37,602 nucleotides of DNA from an uncultured Prevotellaceae bacterium (GCA_902800185.1 CADCDK010000020.1:1-37602), one strand, 5' to 3'. Counted from the first letter of the stretch, positions 24,807-33,751 are shown. The notes: a model not told the origin generated them from the letters alone. A program made the numbers and translations.

Positions 24807-25828
24807 AGAATCAGCGCTATCAGAACTGTTTCCTTGGCTTTGGTCTGGTTGTGCTTGCCATCATGGTAACACAACTGGACTATGACGAGGTGTGGCAAGG
24901 CATCAGCCAGACAGGTTATTGGTTTGCCGCCGTTGTCGTTCTGTGGGCGTTTCTTTATATCTTCAATACGACCGCCTGGTGGCTGATCATACATGCCCCC
25001 ACCTCCCATGACACCGGTAAGGAAGGTACTATCCTTTTGGCAGAAAAAGGGCAGCGGGTGAGCTTTCCTTGGCTATACAAGATTACCGTCAGCGGTTTTG
25101 CGCTGAACTACGCCACACCGGGAGGACTGATGGGCGGAGAACCCTATCGTATCATGGAGCTGGCACCACATATCGGCACAGAGCGTGCCACGGCATCGGT
25201 GATCCTCTATGTGATGACCCACATCTTCAGTCATTTCTGGTTCTGGCTCCTGTCTGTGGTGCTCTTCCTCCTGACCAAGCCCATTGATGTTGCAACGGGT
25301 CTTTTGCTCGTTGCTGTTACCGCTTTCTGCGCATTGGGTATTTGGTTCTTCGTCGTAGGCTATCGGCGAGGCTTGGCCGTAAGAGCCATGAGCGTATTAG
25401 GATATATCCCTTTTATCAAAGGCTGGGCACAACGCTTGATTGAACAACGGCGTGAGCAACTTGATGACATTGACAGGAAAATAGCGGCCTTGCATCGACA
25501 GAACCCATGGACATTTATAGGCTGTGTGCTGCTCGAACTTGCGTGCAGGGTATGCTCGGCACTCGAAATCTACTTCATCCTGTTGGTTCTCATGCCTGCC
25601 CCCGACTATCTTGACTGTGTGCTCATCTTGGCCTTTACCTCTCTGTTTGCGAATCTTCTTTTTTTCTTCCCGTTGCAACTGGGTGGCAGGGAGGGAGGCT
25701 TCCTGATGTCGGCAGTCGGACTCGGACTGACCACCAGTGCCGGTATCTTTGTGGCACTGGTTGTCCGACTACGGGAAATTGTGTGGACGGCCATCGGGTT
25801 GCTGCTCATCAAACTCCCCATGCGGTAG
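24803..25828 (+). CDS. Flippase-like (LPG synthase TM domain) membrane protein
   Basis: The 341-aa protein is an integral membrane protein with about eight segments, of the UPF0104/lysylphosphatidylglycerol synthase transmembrane family. The family signature TPGGLMGGEPYRI is at about 104-116. There is no attached catalytic domain. Members are thought to move or modify lipids. The GTG start overlaps the pdxA stop (GTGA), so translation is coupled. Three CDSs follow on the same strand. Confidence 0.85.
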   Translation: MKNQRYQNCFLGFGLVVLAIMVTQLDYDEVWQGISQTGYWFAAVVVLWAFLYIFNTTAWWLIIHAPTSHDTGKEGTILLAEKGQRVSFPWLYKITVSGFALNYATPGGLMGGEPYRIMELAPHIGTERATASVILYVMTHIFSHFWFWLLSVVLFLLTKPIDVATGLLLVAVTAFCALGIWFFVVGYRRGLAVRAMSVLGYIPFIKGWAQRLIEQRREQLDDIDRKIAALHRQNPWTFIGCVLLELACRVCSALEIYFILLVLMPAPDYLDCVLILAFTSLFANLLFFFPLQLGGREGGFLMSAVGLGLTTSAGIFVALVVRLREIVWTAIGLLLIKLPMR

Positions 25829-25902
25829 CTTGTTGACGCATTCAAGTGAAGCTTTTGCAAATTATTTTCTGCCCAAATTGCAGTTATCTCGAATATTTTG
25901 TG

Positions 25903-25910
25903 TAATTTTG
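25903..25910 (+). promoter_or_regulatory. -7 promoter element of the sigma-54-type regulator
   Basis: TAATTTTG lies 9 nt before the ATG at 25920, so the leader would be a few nucleotides at most. An upstream TTG at 25878-25880 is 22 bp away, slightly longer than usual. Confidence 0.5.
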
Positions 25911-25919
25911 TCACCTCTT

Positions 25920-27155
25920 ATGAACACATCTGAACTACAGAAGGTAAAACAACGGTACAACATTGTTGGCAATAGCGATGGTCTGAACCGTGCGTTAGAC
26001 GTGGCCTTGCAGGTCGCGCCCACGGATCTTTCTGTGCTCATCATAGGAGAAAGTGGAGTGGGAAAGGAGATTATTCCTCGTTTGATTCACGACAACTCGC
26101 CACGCCGCCGTGAGCGCTACTTTGCCATCAACTGCGGTTCCATTCCTGAAGGTACCATCGACTCTGAGCTCTTCGGACACGAAAAGGGTTCTTTCACGGG
26201 TGCCATTGGCGAGAGCGAGGGCTATTTCGGCGTTGCCAACAAAGGTACCATCTTCCTCGATGAGGTGGGAGAGCTTCCTATGGCGACACAGGCCCGGCTG
26301 TTGCGTGTGCTTGAAACTGGAGAGTACATCCGTGTAGGAGGTCAGGAAATCCGGAAGACCAATGTGCGCATTGTGGCGGCAACCAACGTCAACATACAGA
26401 AAGCCATTAGTGAGGGCCGGTTCCGCGAGGATCTTTACTACCGACTGAACACTATCCCCATTCAGATGCCGGCACTGCGAGACCGGGGCGAGGACATCAT
26501 TCTTTTGTTCCGTCTCTTTGCCATGCAGATGGCGGAGAAGTATCATCTGCCGCGCATCACACTGACCGATGAGGCCCGCCAACTGATGCTCAGCTACAAA
26601 TGGCCCGGCAACGTGCGACAGCTGAAGAACATCACCGAGCAGATCTCCGTTCTTTCTGAGAAACGAGAGATTGATGCCGAGGCATTGAGTCACTTCATTC
26701 CGCGCGACCCTGAAAGCATGCAATTGGCCGTTGTGGGTGAAAAGGGCGATCATTCCTATGAGACTGAGCGTGAATTGCTCTACAAGATTCTCTACGAACT
26801 GCGTGGAAACGTTTCCGACTTGCGTCGTGATATGAACAGCCTGCGCAAACAACTCGATGAAGCACGTGGACTGAACGGAGCCACAGGCTTCCAGCATCCG
26901 ATACAAGCAGTTGATGTGACGGGCGTGCAAACCACCCTCAACTCCCGTATCTCTGCTTCAAGTCCACAATTGGAAGAGGCAGAAGCTGAGGAGATCAGCG
27001 AACCCGAGAGCCTGAACCTGAATGACATGGGCAGACAACTGCTTGAAAAGGCACTCGACCGAAACGGGGGAAACCGAAAGAAAGCCGCACAGGAGTTGGG
27101 AATCAGTGACCGCACGCTCTATCGTCGTTTGAAGCAATTCGGATTGGATAAATGA
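25920..27155 (+). CDS. Sigma-54-dependent transcriptional activator without receiver domain
   Basis: The 411-aa AAA+ protein activates RNA polymerase carrying RpoN. Walker A GESGVGKE is at 43-50, the sigma-54-contact loop GSFTGA at 90-95, Walker B IFLDEVGELP at 111-120 and the R-finger region FREDLYYRLN near 168-177. A Fis-type helix-turn-helix lies at the C-terminus (KKAAQELGISDRTLYRRL). The first 20 residues lead directly into the ATPase, so no receiver or sensor domain is present. The frame is open upstream, but the promoter and the Met at 25920 decide the start. The next genes are lptE and secG, which suggests envelope control. Confidence 0.92.
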   Translation: MNTSELQKVKQRYNIVGNSDGLNRALDVALQVAPTDLSVLIIGESGVGKEIIPRLIHDNSPRRRERYFAINCGSIPEGTIDSELFGHEKGSFTGAIGESEGYFGVANKGTIFLDEVGELPMATQARLLRVLETGEYIRVGGQEIRKTNVRIVAATNVNIQKAISEGRFREDLYYRLNTIPIQMPALRDRGEDIILLFRLFAMQMAEKYHLPRITLTDEARQLMLSYKWPGNVRQLKNITEQISVLSEKREIDAEALSHFIPRDPESMQLAVVGEKGDHSYETERELLYKILYELRGNVSDLRRDMNSLRKQLDEARGLNGATGFQHPIQAVDVTGVQTTLNSRISASSPQLEEAEAEEISEPESLNLNDMGRQLLEKALDRNGGNRKKAAQELGISDRTLYRRLKQFGLDK

Positions 27156-27205
27156 GGAATTGGGAGAGAGAAAGATACATATATAAAAAGAAAAAGGCAG
27201 AGAAA

Positions 27206-27760
27206 ATGAAAAGACAAACGATTCATCACACGGGGCTTTGCGTGGGCAGACGCTTGCGCTACGTCTTGCCTCTGCTCCTTTTTGTCCTGTTACTCTCATC
27301 TTCCTGTTCCGTCAGCTACAAGTTCAATGGAGCAAGCATCGACTATACAAAGACAAAAACCATACAGATAGCAGACTTCCCCATTCGGGCAAGCTATGTC
27401 TGGGGACCTATGGGACCCATCTTCAACAATGAGCTGAAAGATATATTCGCGAACCATACCAAGCTCATTCAAGTGAAACGGAATGGCGACCTGAAGATTG
27501 AAGGCGAGATAACGCAGTACACCCAGCGAAACAAAGGTATTTCCAGTGAGGGATACTCTTCGCAGGTGGAACTGGCGATGACGGTCAACGTGAGATTCAC
27601 CAACAATGTGAAGCACTCCGAGGACTTTGAAAAGCAGTTCACGGCTACCGCTGTCTATGAGTCCACACAGTCACTGAACTCCGTACAGGAAGAACTCGTC
27701 AATCAGATGGTGAAAGAAATTACCGAACAGATATTCAATGCTACCGTGGCCAACTGGTAA
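27206..27760 (+). CDS. lptE: LPS assembly lipoprotein LptE
   Basis: The 184-aa product has a lipoprotein signal ending LLSSSC (Cys at about 34) and a compact domain with VSYKFNGASIDYTKTKTIQIADF, which matches the Bacteroidetes LptE family. LptE plugs the LptD barrel that inserts LPS in the outer membrane. An upstream ATG at 27152 overlaps the previous stop (ATGA), but would give a 52-residue signal region; the ATG at 27206 is preferred. Confidence 0.88.
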   Translation: MKRQTIHHTGLCVGRRLRYVLPLLLFVLLLSSSCSVSYKFNGASIDYTKTKTIQIADFPIRASYVWGPMGPIFNNELKDIFANHTKLIQVKRNGDLKIEGEITQYTQRNKGISSEGYSSQVELAMTVNVRFTNNVKHSEDFEKQFTATAVYESTQSLNSVQEELVNQMVKEITEQIFNATVANW

Positions 27761-27785
27761 GCGGTCAAATAAACAATCTAAGGAA

Positions 27786-28538
27786 ATGGAGCTGATACAG
27801 CTGTTGAAACATCCAGAACTCATGAACAAGGAGACCCTCTACGATCTCCGAAGCCTGCTTGCACTCCATCCGTACTACCAGACAGCCCGAATCCTCATGC
27901 TGCAGAACCTGTATCTGCTCCACGACTCAAGTTTCGATGAGGAACTCCGCAAGGCCGCCATCTACATCACAAACCGAAAGGTCATCTTCAATCTTGTGGA
28001 AGCGGCTCACTATCAGCTTCATTCGTCTTCACAGGAGACCCCAAAAGAGCCATCGAAAGGCGAAAGACAGGGGAGCCGGACCATCTCTCTCATCGACACT
28101 TTCCTCAACTCTATTCCCCAAACCGAAGAAGAACCCGCCACAGCAAAGCGCAAGCCTACGCCTGCGGACGCAGCTGTTGACTATGTATCCTATCTGCTTG
28201 AAGTGGAAGGAGAGGAGCAACAAGCCGCAGAAGAGCAACCTCTGCTGAAGGGACAAACCTTGATCGACGACTTCATTAACAAAGAAGGAGGAAAGATACA
28301 GCTCAAGGAAGAACCTGAATTCATGCCGCAGATCAATGAGGAAGAAGAGCAGCAGGAAGAGAATGAAGAAGGATATTTTACCGAGACTTTAGCCAAGATT
28401 TATATCAAACAAGGCAGATATTCGCGCGCTTTAGAAATTATTCAGCGTTTAAATTTGAATTATCCAAAAAAAAATGCTTACTTTGCAGACCAAATCCGTT
28501 TCTTGGAAAAATTGATACGGAACAGCAATGGAAAATAA
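27786..28538 (+). CDS. Conserved hypothetical protein with TPR-like end
   Basis: The 250-aa protein has no signal peptide. The first 90 residues are helical (MELIQLLKHPELMNKETLYDL...), the middle is charged and low in complexity (QEENEEG and similar), and the end, TLAKIYIKQGRYSRALEIIQRL, looks like a single TPR helix pair. It lies between lptE and secG, as in other Bacteroidales, and is likely co-transcribed with them. Function is unknown. The frame extends upstream to 27738, but the ATG at 27786 is the first after the lptE stop. Confidence 0.82.
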   Translation: MELIQLLKHPELMNKETLYDLRSLLALHPYYQTARILMLQNLYLLHDSSFDEELRKAAIYITNRKVIFNLVEAAHYQLHSSSQETPKEPSKGERQGSRTISLIDTFLNSIPQTEEEPATAKRKPTPADAAVDYVSYLLEVEGEEQQAAEEQPLLKGQTLIDDFINKEGGKIQLKEEPEFMPQINEEEEQQEENEEGYFTETLAKIYIKQGRYSRALEIIQRLNLNYPKKNAYFADQIRFLEKLIRNSNGK

Positions 28539-28571
28539 ATAAAATAATAACAATAAAAACAGAAAAGAAAA

Positions 28572-28964
28572 ATGTACACATTATTCATTATTCTCATTGT
28601 ACTGGCATCATTCCTGATGATTGGAATTGTGCTGATTCAAGAGTCTAAAGGCGGTGGTTTGGCTTCAAACTTCTCTGCCTCTAACGCCATCATGGGCGTA
28701 CGTAAAACTACTGATGTCGTAGAAAAAACGACATGGGGACTTGCTGTGGCAATGGTTGTGCTGAGCGTTGTATGTGCATATGTTGCACCGACGGCTGCCA
28801 CTGATCAGAGTGTGCTTGAGAAGGCTGCTACTGAAACCATGACAACCAACCCCACCAATACACAGGGATTCGGTGCAGGTCAGCAGGCTAAGCCAGAGGC
28901 TGACGCACAGAAGGATGCGCCTGCAGCCAAGCAGGAAGCACCTGCAGAGCCCGCCAAGAACTAA
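28572..28964 (+). CDS. secG: Preprotein translocase subunit SecG
   Basis: The 130-aa inner-membrane protein has two hydrophobic segments (about 2-22 and 54-76) with QESKGGGLASNFSASNAIMG between them, the SecG signature. It assists SecYE and SecA in export. The C-terminal 50 residues are Ala/Lys/Glu-rich and extend beyond typical short SecG proteins, as is common in Bacteroidetes. The gene closes the mrp-to-secG run. Confidence 0.95.
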   Translation: MYTLFIILIVLASFLMIGIVLIQESKGGGLASNFSASNAIMGVRKTTDVVEKTTWGLAVAMVVLSVVCAYVAPTAATDQSVLEKAATETMTTNPTNTQGFGAGQQAKPEADAQKDAPAAKQEAPAEPAKN

Positions 28965-28983
28965 TTCTTCTTCCTCCAGATAA

Positions 28984-29020
28984 AGAGCCGCAATCCTATT
29001 TCGTATGGATAGCAGGCTCT
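28984..29020 (+). terminator. Possible terminator after secG
   Basis: AGAGCC (28984-28989) pairs with GGCTCT (29015-29020), with further inner pairing of GC and ATCC/GGAT. There is no strong T run, so it may be a processing or attenuating hairpin. Confidence 0.5.
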
Positions 29021-29055
29021 GAAAAAGGAAAAAATTGAAAGTGAAAAGAAAAAAA

Positions 29056-29090
29056 ACGGGATTTATTTGGTCAATCCAAATAAATCCCGT
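29056..29090. promoter_or_regulatory. Perfect 15-bp palindrome overlapping tRNA-His promoter
   Basis: ACGGGATTTATTTGG (29056-29070) and its exact complement at 29076-29090 flank TCAAT. The left arm contains the promoter -33 TTTG, and the right arm ends on the first base of the -7 element. It could be an operator, a terminator of secG read-through or both. Confidence 0.65.
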
Positions 29091-29097
29091 ATCTTTG
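29066..29097 (+). promoter_or_regulatory. Promoter of tRNA-His
   Basis: TTTG at 29066-29069, a 20-bp spacer and TATCTTTG at 29090-29097, about 52 nt before the tRNA. Confidence 0.75.
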
Positions 29098-29149
29098 CAT
29101 CCGCTTTTGAGGCATAACTCTTTGGCAGTTCCTCATCAGCAGACATGAT

Positions 29150-29224
29150 GGTGCCCGTAGTTCAGTTGGTTAGAGCGTCAGATTGTGGTTCTGAATGTCC
29201 ACGGTTCGAGTCCGTGCGGGCACC
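29150..29224 (+). tRNA. tRNA-His (GTG)
   Basis: The acceptor stem pairs GTGCCCG (29151-29157) with CGGGCAC (29217-29223). The extra G at 29150 opposite C at 29224 is the G-1:C73 pair that marks tRNA-His. The anticodon GTG is at 29185-29187 in the loop TTGTGGT, and the T loop is GGTTCGAGTCC. CCA is not encoded. Confidence 0.96.
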
Positions 29225-29239
29225 CAACAATAGAAATAG

Positions 29240-29285
29240 ACCGCAAAGCACTGATAATAAAGGTGTTTTGCGGTTTGCTTTTTGT
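29240..29285 (+). terminator. Terminator of tRNA-His
   Basis: ACCGCAAA (29240-29247) pairs with TTTGCGGT (29267-29274), followed by TTGCTTTTTG. A standard Rho-independent layout. Confidence 0.75.
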
Positions 29286-29672
29286 ACTTATCTTCCCGTA
29301 TATGGCAAAAGTTGTACATACATTGTATATACATAAAAAGACAGCCCTATTCTTACGAACAGAACTGTCTGCTTTGACAACTTAAGAGCTGTGCTTCGTG
29401 ATTTGAATTTTTTCACTTTGAAAGCCCATTGTTCTCAACTGATGATACGAGTGCTTTTAGGGTGACAAATCTATGGCTCTTGGAGAACGTAGGTTGCACT
29501 TGGTGATAATTCGCTGGCCCGAAATGGCGCATGCCTGTTCGCATTTCGTTATTTTAACGAGTAAATTGCACTATAATTGAGAATAAAGTTGTACCTTTAC
29601 CCCCAGAACATTCAACTTAAATACGTATTTAGTTATGAAGACAGGTGGCTATTCACTAAAAGAATCACGATT
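29286..29672. other. Intergenic stretch without a recognised gene
   Basis: This region of about 390 bp is AT-rich in its first part. A weak promoter-like TACCTTTA at 29592-29599 lies 73 nt before the PCMD gene, with no good -33. No RNA gene, attachment site or conserved open frame was recognised; a 3' copy of the tRNA-His end was looked for and not seen. Confidence 0.5.
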
Positions 29673-31511
29673 ATGAGAACAACGATTTTTACTCTATTGG
29701 TTGTGCTACTTTCCATGCAGGCGAGAGCACAGGACATTCCCAACGGGAATTTTGCAAGTTGGGAGAACCGTAGTATTCCAACAGAATTTGGAGGCGGCAC
29801 TTACGCCAGACCTACAGGCGGATGGGATTGCCTGAACTCACTCGCGCCGGGCTCATGTGAAAAGGTGGAGGGACGCACGGCAGGCTCTACGGCTGCCCTG
29901 CTCACGACAAAGAAGTTCACGGTGAACATGGGAGACGGCGACGAAACCATGTACACTTCCATACTCATGTTAGGAGACTTCCTGACAGCCTTCACCGAGG
30001 GAGAACCCACAAACGGTATTCCTTTTAAAGGACAGCCTACGAAGTTCACCTTCTGGTACAAATACAATCCTGTAAGCGGTGACAAGGGCAGGGTGTATAT
30101 CAACCTGTGGCAAGGAGACAGGCACAACTCTACTGCAAAGTGGAGGACTACAGCAACCTTTACGGAAGCGGTCAGAGAATGGAGAAAGGTAGAGATAGAC
30201 CTCACTCAAAGTGACGACCACGGCAACCTGCTGAACTTTACTCCTACCAGCCTGTATATTGAGGCAACTTCAAGTCTTACCGGTATGAGCAATTATACAC
30301 AAGACAACGATTTCAGCAATGTGACACAAGAAGGCTCGCAGCTCTTCATCACCGACCTGGCGTTTGACTATGCGTCGGCAGAAAATGTATATACCGTCTG
30401 TGGCTCGTCTGCAATATTCGGTTCCGGCCCGGAAGGATGGGGATGGGATACGGCAGACACAAGCAATGATATGACTCCCATTGGCGGAAACAACTACCAG
30501 TTGGTGAAGAACAATGTGGCGCTGGATGCAGGGACAACGTATGAATACAAGGTGGTGCAAAACCACAGTTGGGATGTGAACTGGGGCATTGGCGGTCAGG
30601 ATGGGAAGAACTTCACCTTCACTGTGACGAAAAGCGACATCTACAACGTGACGTTCACCTTCAACTTAGAGAGTGGAATCTGCACAGCCGATCCTGTCAG
30701 CGCGTCGACACCATATCCTATTTCGCAGGTACCCAACGGAAACTTTGCTGAGTGGGAGGAGCGTAACCTCCCCACAGAGATGGGTGGCGGAAGCTACACA
30801 TCACCATCGGGCTATTGGGACACATTCAATATTCTGGTTCCTGGTTGCGTGACGAAGGCAGAGGGCCGTACTGCTGGCTCCACGGCGGCTTTGCTCGAGT
30901 CGAAGACCGTTGATATGTCTGTGGCTGGTATGTCGGGCGAGGTTTTCACCACATCGCTACTGGTCACCGACAACTTCTTGTCAAAGATGAGTGGCAAGGA
31001 CTATGAGCAGGGAGTACCCTGCAAAAGCATCCCGGCACGTTATCTCACCTTCTGGTATAAATACCAACCCGTGGGCGATGACGTAGCACAGGTGTTTATC
31101 CAGTTCAATGAGGATTTAGTGATTAAGAAGAATGTGACTCGTACTGTGAAGTTCCGTAAGCAAATCACCGAGGCTGCGACAGACTGGACCTACGGCTACA
31201 TCGACCTGTCTGTAGACGAGAATGGCAACATGTCTTCTAATCGTGGGTGGGACATTGAGGCTTTCTATATCGACATCACCTCAAGTGTTAGCGGTATGAG
31301 CTCCAGCACTGAGGGTAGCGGTGCATCGGCACCGGGGTCAAAACTTTGGATCACTGAACTGCAGTTTGCCAATGAGGTGACGGGGATTTATCGTGTGCTG
31401 TCCGACCAAACAGCAGCTCAGGGGCCCATTTTCAATCTCAATGGACAACGAGTGGCCGATGGCTATAAGGGCATCATCATTAAGAACGGCAAAAAGGTAG
31501 TGGTGAAGTAA
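29673..31511 (+). CDS. Secreted PCMD-domain protein with two repeats
   Basis: The 612-aa protein has a signal peptide (MRTTIFTLLVVLLSMQARAQ). Two related PCMD-like domains (about 22-235 and 350-572) each start with PNGNFA.W..R..PTE.GGG and contain VEGRTAGSTAALL or AEGRTAGSTAALL. Between them, at about 242-345, is a module (GWGWDTADTSNDMTPIGG) resembling the SusE/SusF or X25 starch-binding type. The last 30 residues (FNLNGQRVADGYKG..., NGKKVVVK) form a tail also found in the BspA-like protein nearby. It is probably a surface carbohydrate-binding or adhesive protein; no catalytic motif is visible. Frame before 29673 is rejected because the signal peptide begins there. Confidence 0.85.
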   Translation: MRTTIFTLLVVLLSMQARAQDIPNGNFASWENRSIPTEFGGGTYARPTGGWDCLNSLAPGSCEKVEGRTAGSTAALLTTKKFTVNMGDGDETMYTSILMLGDFLTAFTEGEPTNGIPFKGQPTKFTFWYKYNPVSGDKGRVYINLWQGDRHNSTAKWRTTATFTEAVREWRKVEIDLTQSDDHGNLLNFTPTSLYIEATSSLTGMSNYTQDNDFSNVTQEGSQLFITDLAFDYASAENVYTVCGSSAIFGSGPEGWGWDTADTSNDMTPIGGNNYQLVKNNVALDAGTTYEYKVVQNHSWDVNWGIGGQDGKNFTFTVTKSDIYNVTFTFNLESGICTADPVSASTPYPISQVPNGNFAEWEERNLPTEMGGGSYTSPSGYWDTFNILVPGCVTKAEGRTAGSTAALLESKTVDMSVAGMSGEVFTTSLLVTDNFLSKMSGKDYEQGVPCKSIPARYLTFWYKYQPVGDDVAQVFIQFNEDLVIKKNVTRTVKFRKQITEAATDWTYGYIDLSVDENGNMSSNRGWDIEAFYIDITSSVSGMSSSTEGSGASAPGSKLWITELQFANEVTGIYRVLSDQTAAQGPIFNLNGQRVADGYKGIIIKNGKKVVVK

Positions 31512-31540
31512 ACAATTTTGTCATAAGACCATAACATGAG

Positions 31541-31573
31541 ACGTCTGCGGAGGTCATGCGCTTCCGCAGACGT
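31541..31573 (+). terminator. Terminator after the PCMD gene
   Basis: ACGTCTGCGGA (31541-31551) pairs perfectly with TCCGCAGACGT (31563-31573), followed by TTTCGG. Confidence 0.75.
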
Positions 31574-31655
31574 TTTCGGTTAAAAGCAGAAGTGACGTGA
31601 TATGAAAATTAGGCGTATAGCTCAAATTGCAGGCTGAAACATGAGCTATTGGTCG

Positions 31656-31687
31656 AAAAAGACATCGCCGTAAGGCAATGTCTTTTT
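31656..31687. terminator. Bidirectional terminator between PCMD and GH51 genes
   Basis: AAAAAGACAT (31656-31665) pairs with ATGTCTTTTT (31678-31687), with an inner GCC/GGC stem around GTAA. Runs of A and T on both sides suit termination in either direction; it lies 12 bp after the GH51 stop. A further 8-bp inverted repeat (ATAGCTCA, 31617-31649) lies just before it. Confidence 0.75.
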
Positions 31688-31699
31688 CCTTTTTTGTTA

Positions 31700-33718
31700 T
31701 TACAGCTCTGCTTCAATCATGATGAAAGAGTAGGGCGGCAGTTCCATTGTACTTTTCTTTTCCAGCTGAATGGTCTTCTTCTGCGGAGCGATGGGTTGCT
31801 GCTCGTAGTTGTTCTCTTCGTCGGGCTGTCCGCTAAGAGTTGTGATGGTAGCCTCGGGCTTCATTGTCTTGAAGCGTGAGAGGTTGAGCTTGGCGGTCTT
31901 CGGCTCGGCACTGGCATTGCAGAGCTTCACATAGAGGCGGCGTGTTTGGGTGTTCAGCACTACCGACTGTCCATAGAGGCATTTCTCCACGGGCTGCACC
32001 AGTTTGGCCTTGTCTCCTTCAAACTTCACGCAGTCGCCGTAGTAGTACTGTCCTGCCGACTGTCCGAACATTTGCTGCACATAGTAGCTGCAGGTGAGGA
32101 ACGGACGCTCGTTGTCGAAATAGATGAGGTCGGGGTTCCAGTTCGTGGCATCCTTCTTGGCGAAGAGCGGGGCATACGAGGTCATGCAGACAACATCGCC
32201 GTTGCGCTCTACATGGAGCAGGTACAGACCCTCGGCCAGTGCGTCAATCAGTTTCTTGTCCTTGGCGGCATACTCGCCGAGATAGACCTTTGTCTTGCGG
32301 GTGCGCGGGTACTGGTCGTACTGACGGCTTGTGAGGAAGTAGTCGCGGTTCTCGTAGTAGTGCTCATCGATGATGGGCAGTCCGATTTCTTCTGCCAGCT
32401 TCCAGCCGTTGTCCAAGTCGGGATTGCCCGGGTGAGAGCCAGGACCGGCGGTACCGACAATGACAATCTCCGGATGTGCTTCCCTTACCTTATTATATAT
32501 ATACTTGAAACGCTCGCAGAACTCGGGTGTGATTTTCTCCTCGTTGCCCAGTCCCAGATACTTCAGGCCGAAGGGTGCGGGGTGACCGGCGTCAGCACGC
32601 ATCTTGGCCCACTTCGATGTGGCGGGGTCGCCGTTGGCCCACTCAATGAGATCCAGCGCATCCTGTGCCCACTCGTCCATTTCCGACATGGGAGCCACGT
32701 CCTGTGCCTGTCCTTTCATGCCCCAGCCGCCGTTGGTGCCTTGACAGCTCACACCGCAGGGGAGGATGGGTAGGGGAGCCATGCCAAGGTCTTCGCAGAA
32801 CTGGAAGTATTCATAGTAGCCCAGTCCCATCGACTGGTGGTAGCCCCATGTGTTCTTCAGTTGTCGGCGTTGTTCCTTGGGACCGATGGTGGTCTTCCAG
32901 CGGTAGGTATTCCAGAATCCGTCACCGCCACCGTGTACCACACATCCACCGGGGAAGCGCATGAACTTCGGCTGCAGCTCGGCCAGAGCCTGTGCCAGAT
33001 CCTGACGCAGGCCATGTCCTTTGAACGTCTCCTGCGGCATTAGCGAAACCATGTCCATGTCAATAGTGCCTTGGTCGAGCACCAGCAGTTGCAGGACAGC
33101 CTTCTGGCAGTCGGCGTTGGGTGTGAGTGTGGCCTCATAGCGTTTCCATGCCTTGTCGCCCACATTGCGAAGGGTAGCTTCGCCCAGCACTTGGGCTTCC
33201 TTCCCCCTTTCCCGGGGCTCCAACAGCACCACACGGATGTTCTTGGGTGCGCCCTCCACGTTGCGCAGGAAGACCGAGAAGTCGAGTTTCTTGCCAGCCT
33301 TCACGCTGATGCCCTTGAAGCCTTCGTTCTGCAGGCCCACACCTTTCCATCCGTTGTAGTCGTAGAATTCCTTGACGCGCTCCACGTGGAGTCTCATGTA
33401 CGTGGGGTTGTTCGGGTGGATGGGGCTGTCCATACGGGCTTCCATGTATCCTAAGGAGTGCCCGGGGCGCAGCAGTCTCCATGCCGTAGCGGGTCCCCAC
33501 TCGTCGCGCTCGTTGGCATTGTATTCAAAGGAACCGTTCTGCAACAGTTCTGCGTACAGTCCACCATCGGCAGAGGAGGAGATATCCTCGAAGAAGATTC
33601 CGATGAGTTCGTCACTGATGACCTTACCTCCAGCGGGGGCAGTCATGGGCTTTTGTGCGTGCATGCCCATTGTGGCTGTCATAGCGAGGACAGCCATAAG
33701 ATTTGTCTTTAGTTTCAT
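31700..33718 (-). CDS. GH51 alpha-L-arabinofuranosidase
   Basis: The 672-aa enzyme removes arabinose side chains from arabinoxylan or arabinan. The signal peptide MKLKTNLMAVLAMTATMGMHA fixes the start at 33718. Residues about 100-230 look like an inserted CBM4-type beta-sandwich. The catalytic core starts near 240, with FMRFPGGCV at 252-260, the acid/base E393 in GLGNEE, and the nucleophile E482 in YLGEYAA. The C-terminal beta domain ends in PPYSFIMIEAEL. Its promoter is separate from the BspA-like gene upstream. It fits with the GH115 enzyme as a xylan debranching pair. Confidence 0.95.
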   Translation of the reverse strand: MKLKTNLMAVLAMTATMGMHAQKPMTAPAGGKVISDELIGIFFEDISSSADGGLYAELLQNGSFEYNANERDEWGPATAWRLLRPGHSLGYMEARMDSPIHPNNPTYMRLHVERVKEFYDYNGWKGVGLQNEGFKGISVKAGKKLDFSVFLRNVEGAPKNIRVVLLEPRERGKEAQVLGEATLRNVGDKAWKRYEATLTPNADCQKAVLQLLVLDQGTIDMDMVSLMPQETFKGHGLRQDLAQALAELQPKFMRFPGGCVVHGGGDGFWNTYRWKTTIGPKEQRRQLKNTWGYHQSMGLGYYEYFQFCEDLGMAPLPILPCGVSCQGTNGGWGMKGQAQDVAPMSEMDEWAQDALDLIEWANGDPATSKWAKMRADAGHPAPFGLKYLGLGNEEKITPEFCERFKYIYNKVREAHPEIVIVGTAGPGSHPGNPDLDNGWKLAEEIGLPIIDEHYYENRDYFLTSRQYDQYPRTRKTKVYLGEYAAKDKKLIDALAEGLYLLHVERNGDVVCMTSYAPLFAKKDATNWNPDLIYFDNERPFLTCSYYVQQMFGQSAGQYYYGDCVKFEGDKAKLVQPVEKCLYGQSVVLNTQTRRLYVKLCNASAEPKTAKLNLSRFKTMKPEATITTLSGQPDEENNYEQQPIAPQKKTIQLEKKSTMELPPYSFIMIEAEL

Positions 33719-33751
33719 GTTTTCACTGTGTTTGATTTGTTTTGTGTTTTG

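Noticed and set aside
25737-25919. Upstream extension of the sigma-54-type regulator
   Set aside because: The segment overlaps the flippase gene and a promoter, and its translation does not match the family.
29150-29672. tRNA-His as an integration site for a mobile element
   Set aside because: No second copy of the tRNA 3' end and no integrase gene in the window.
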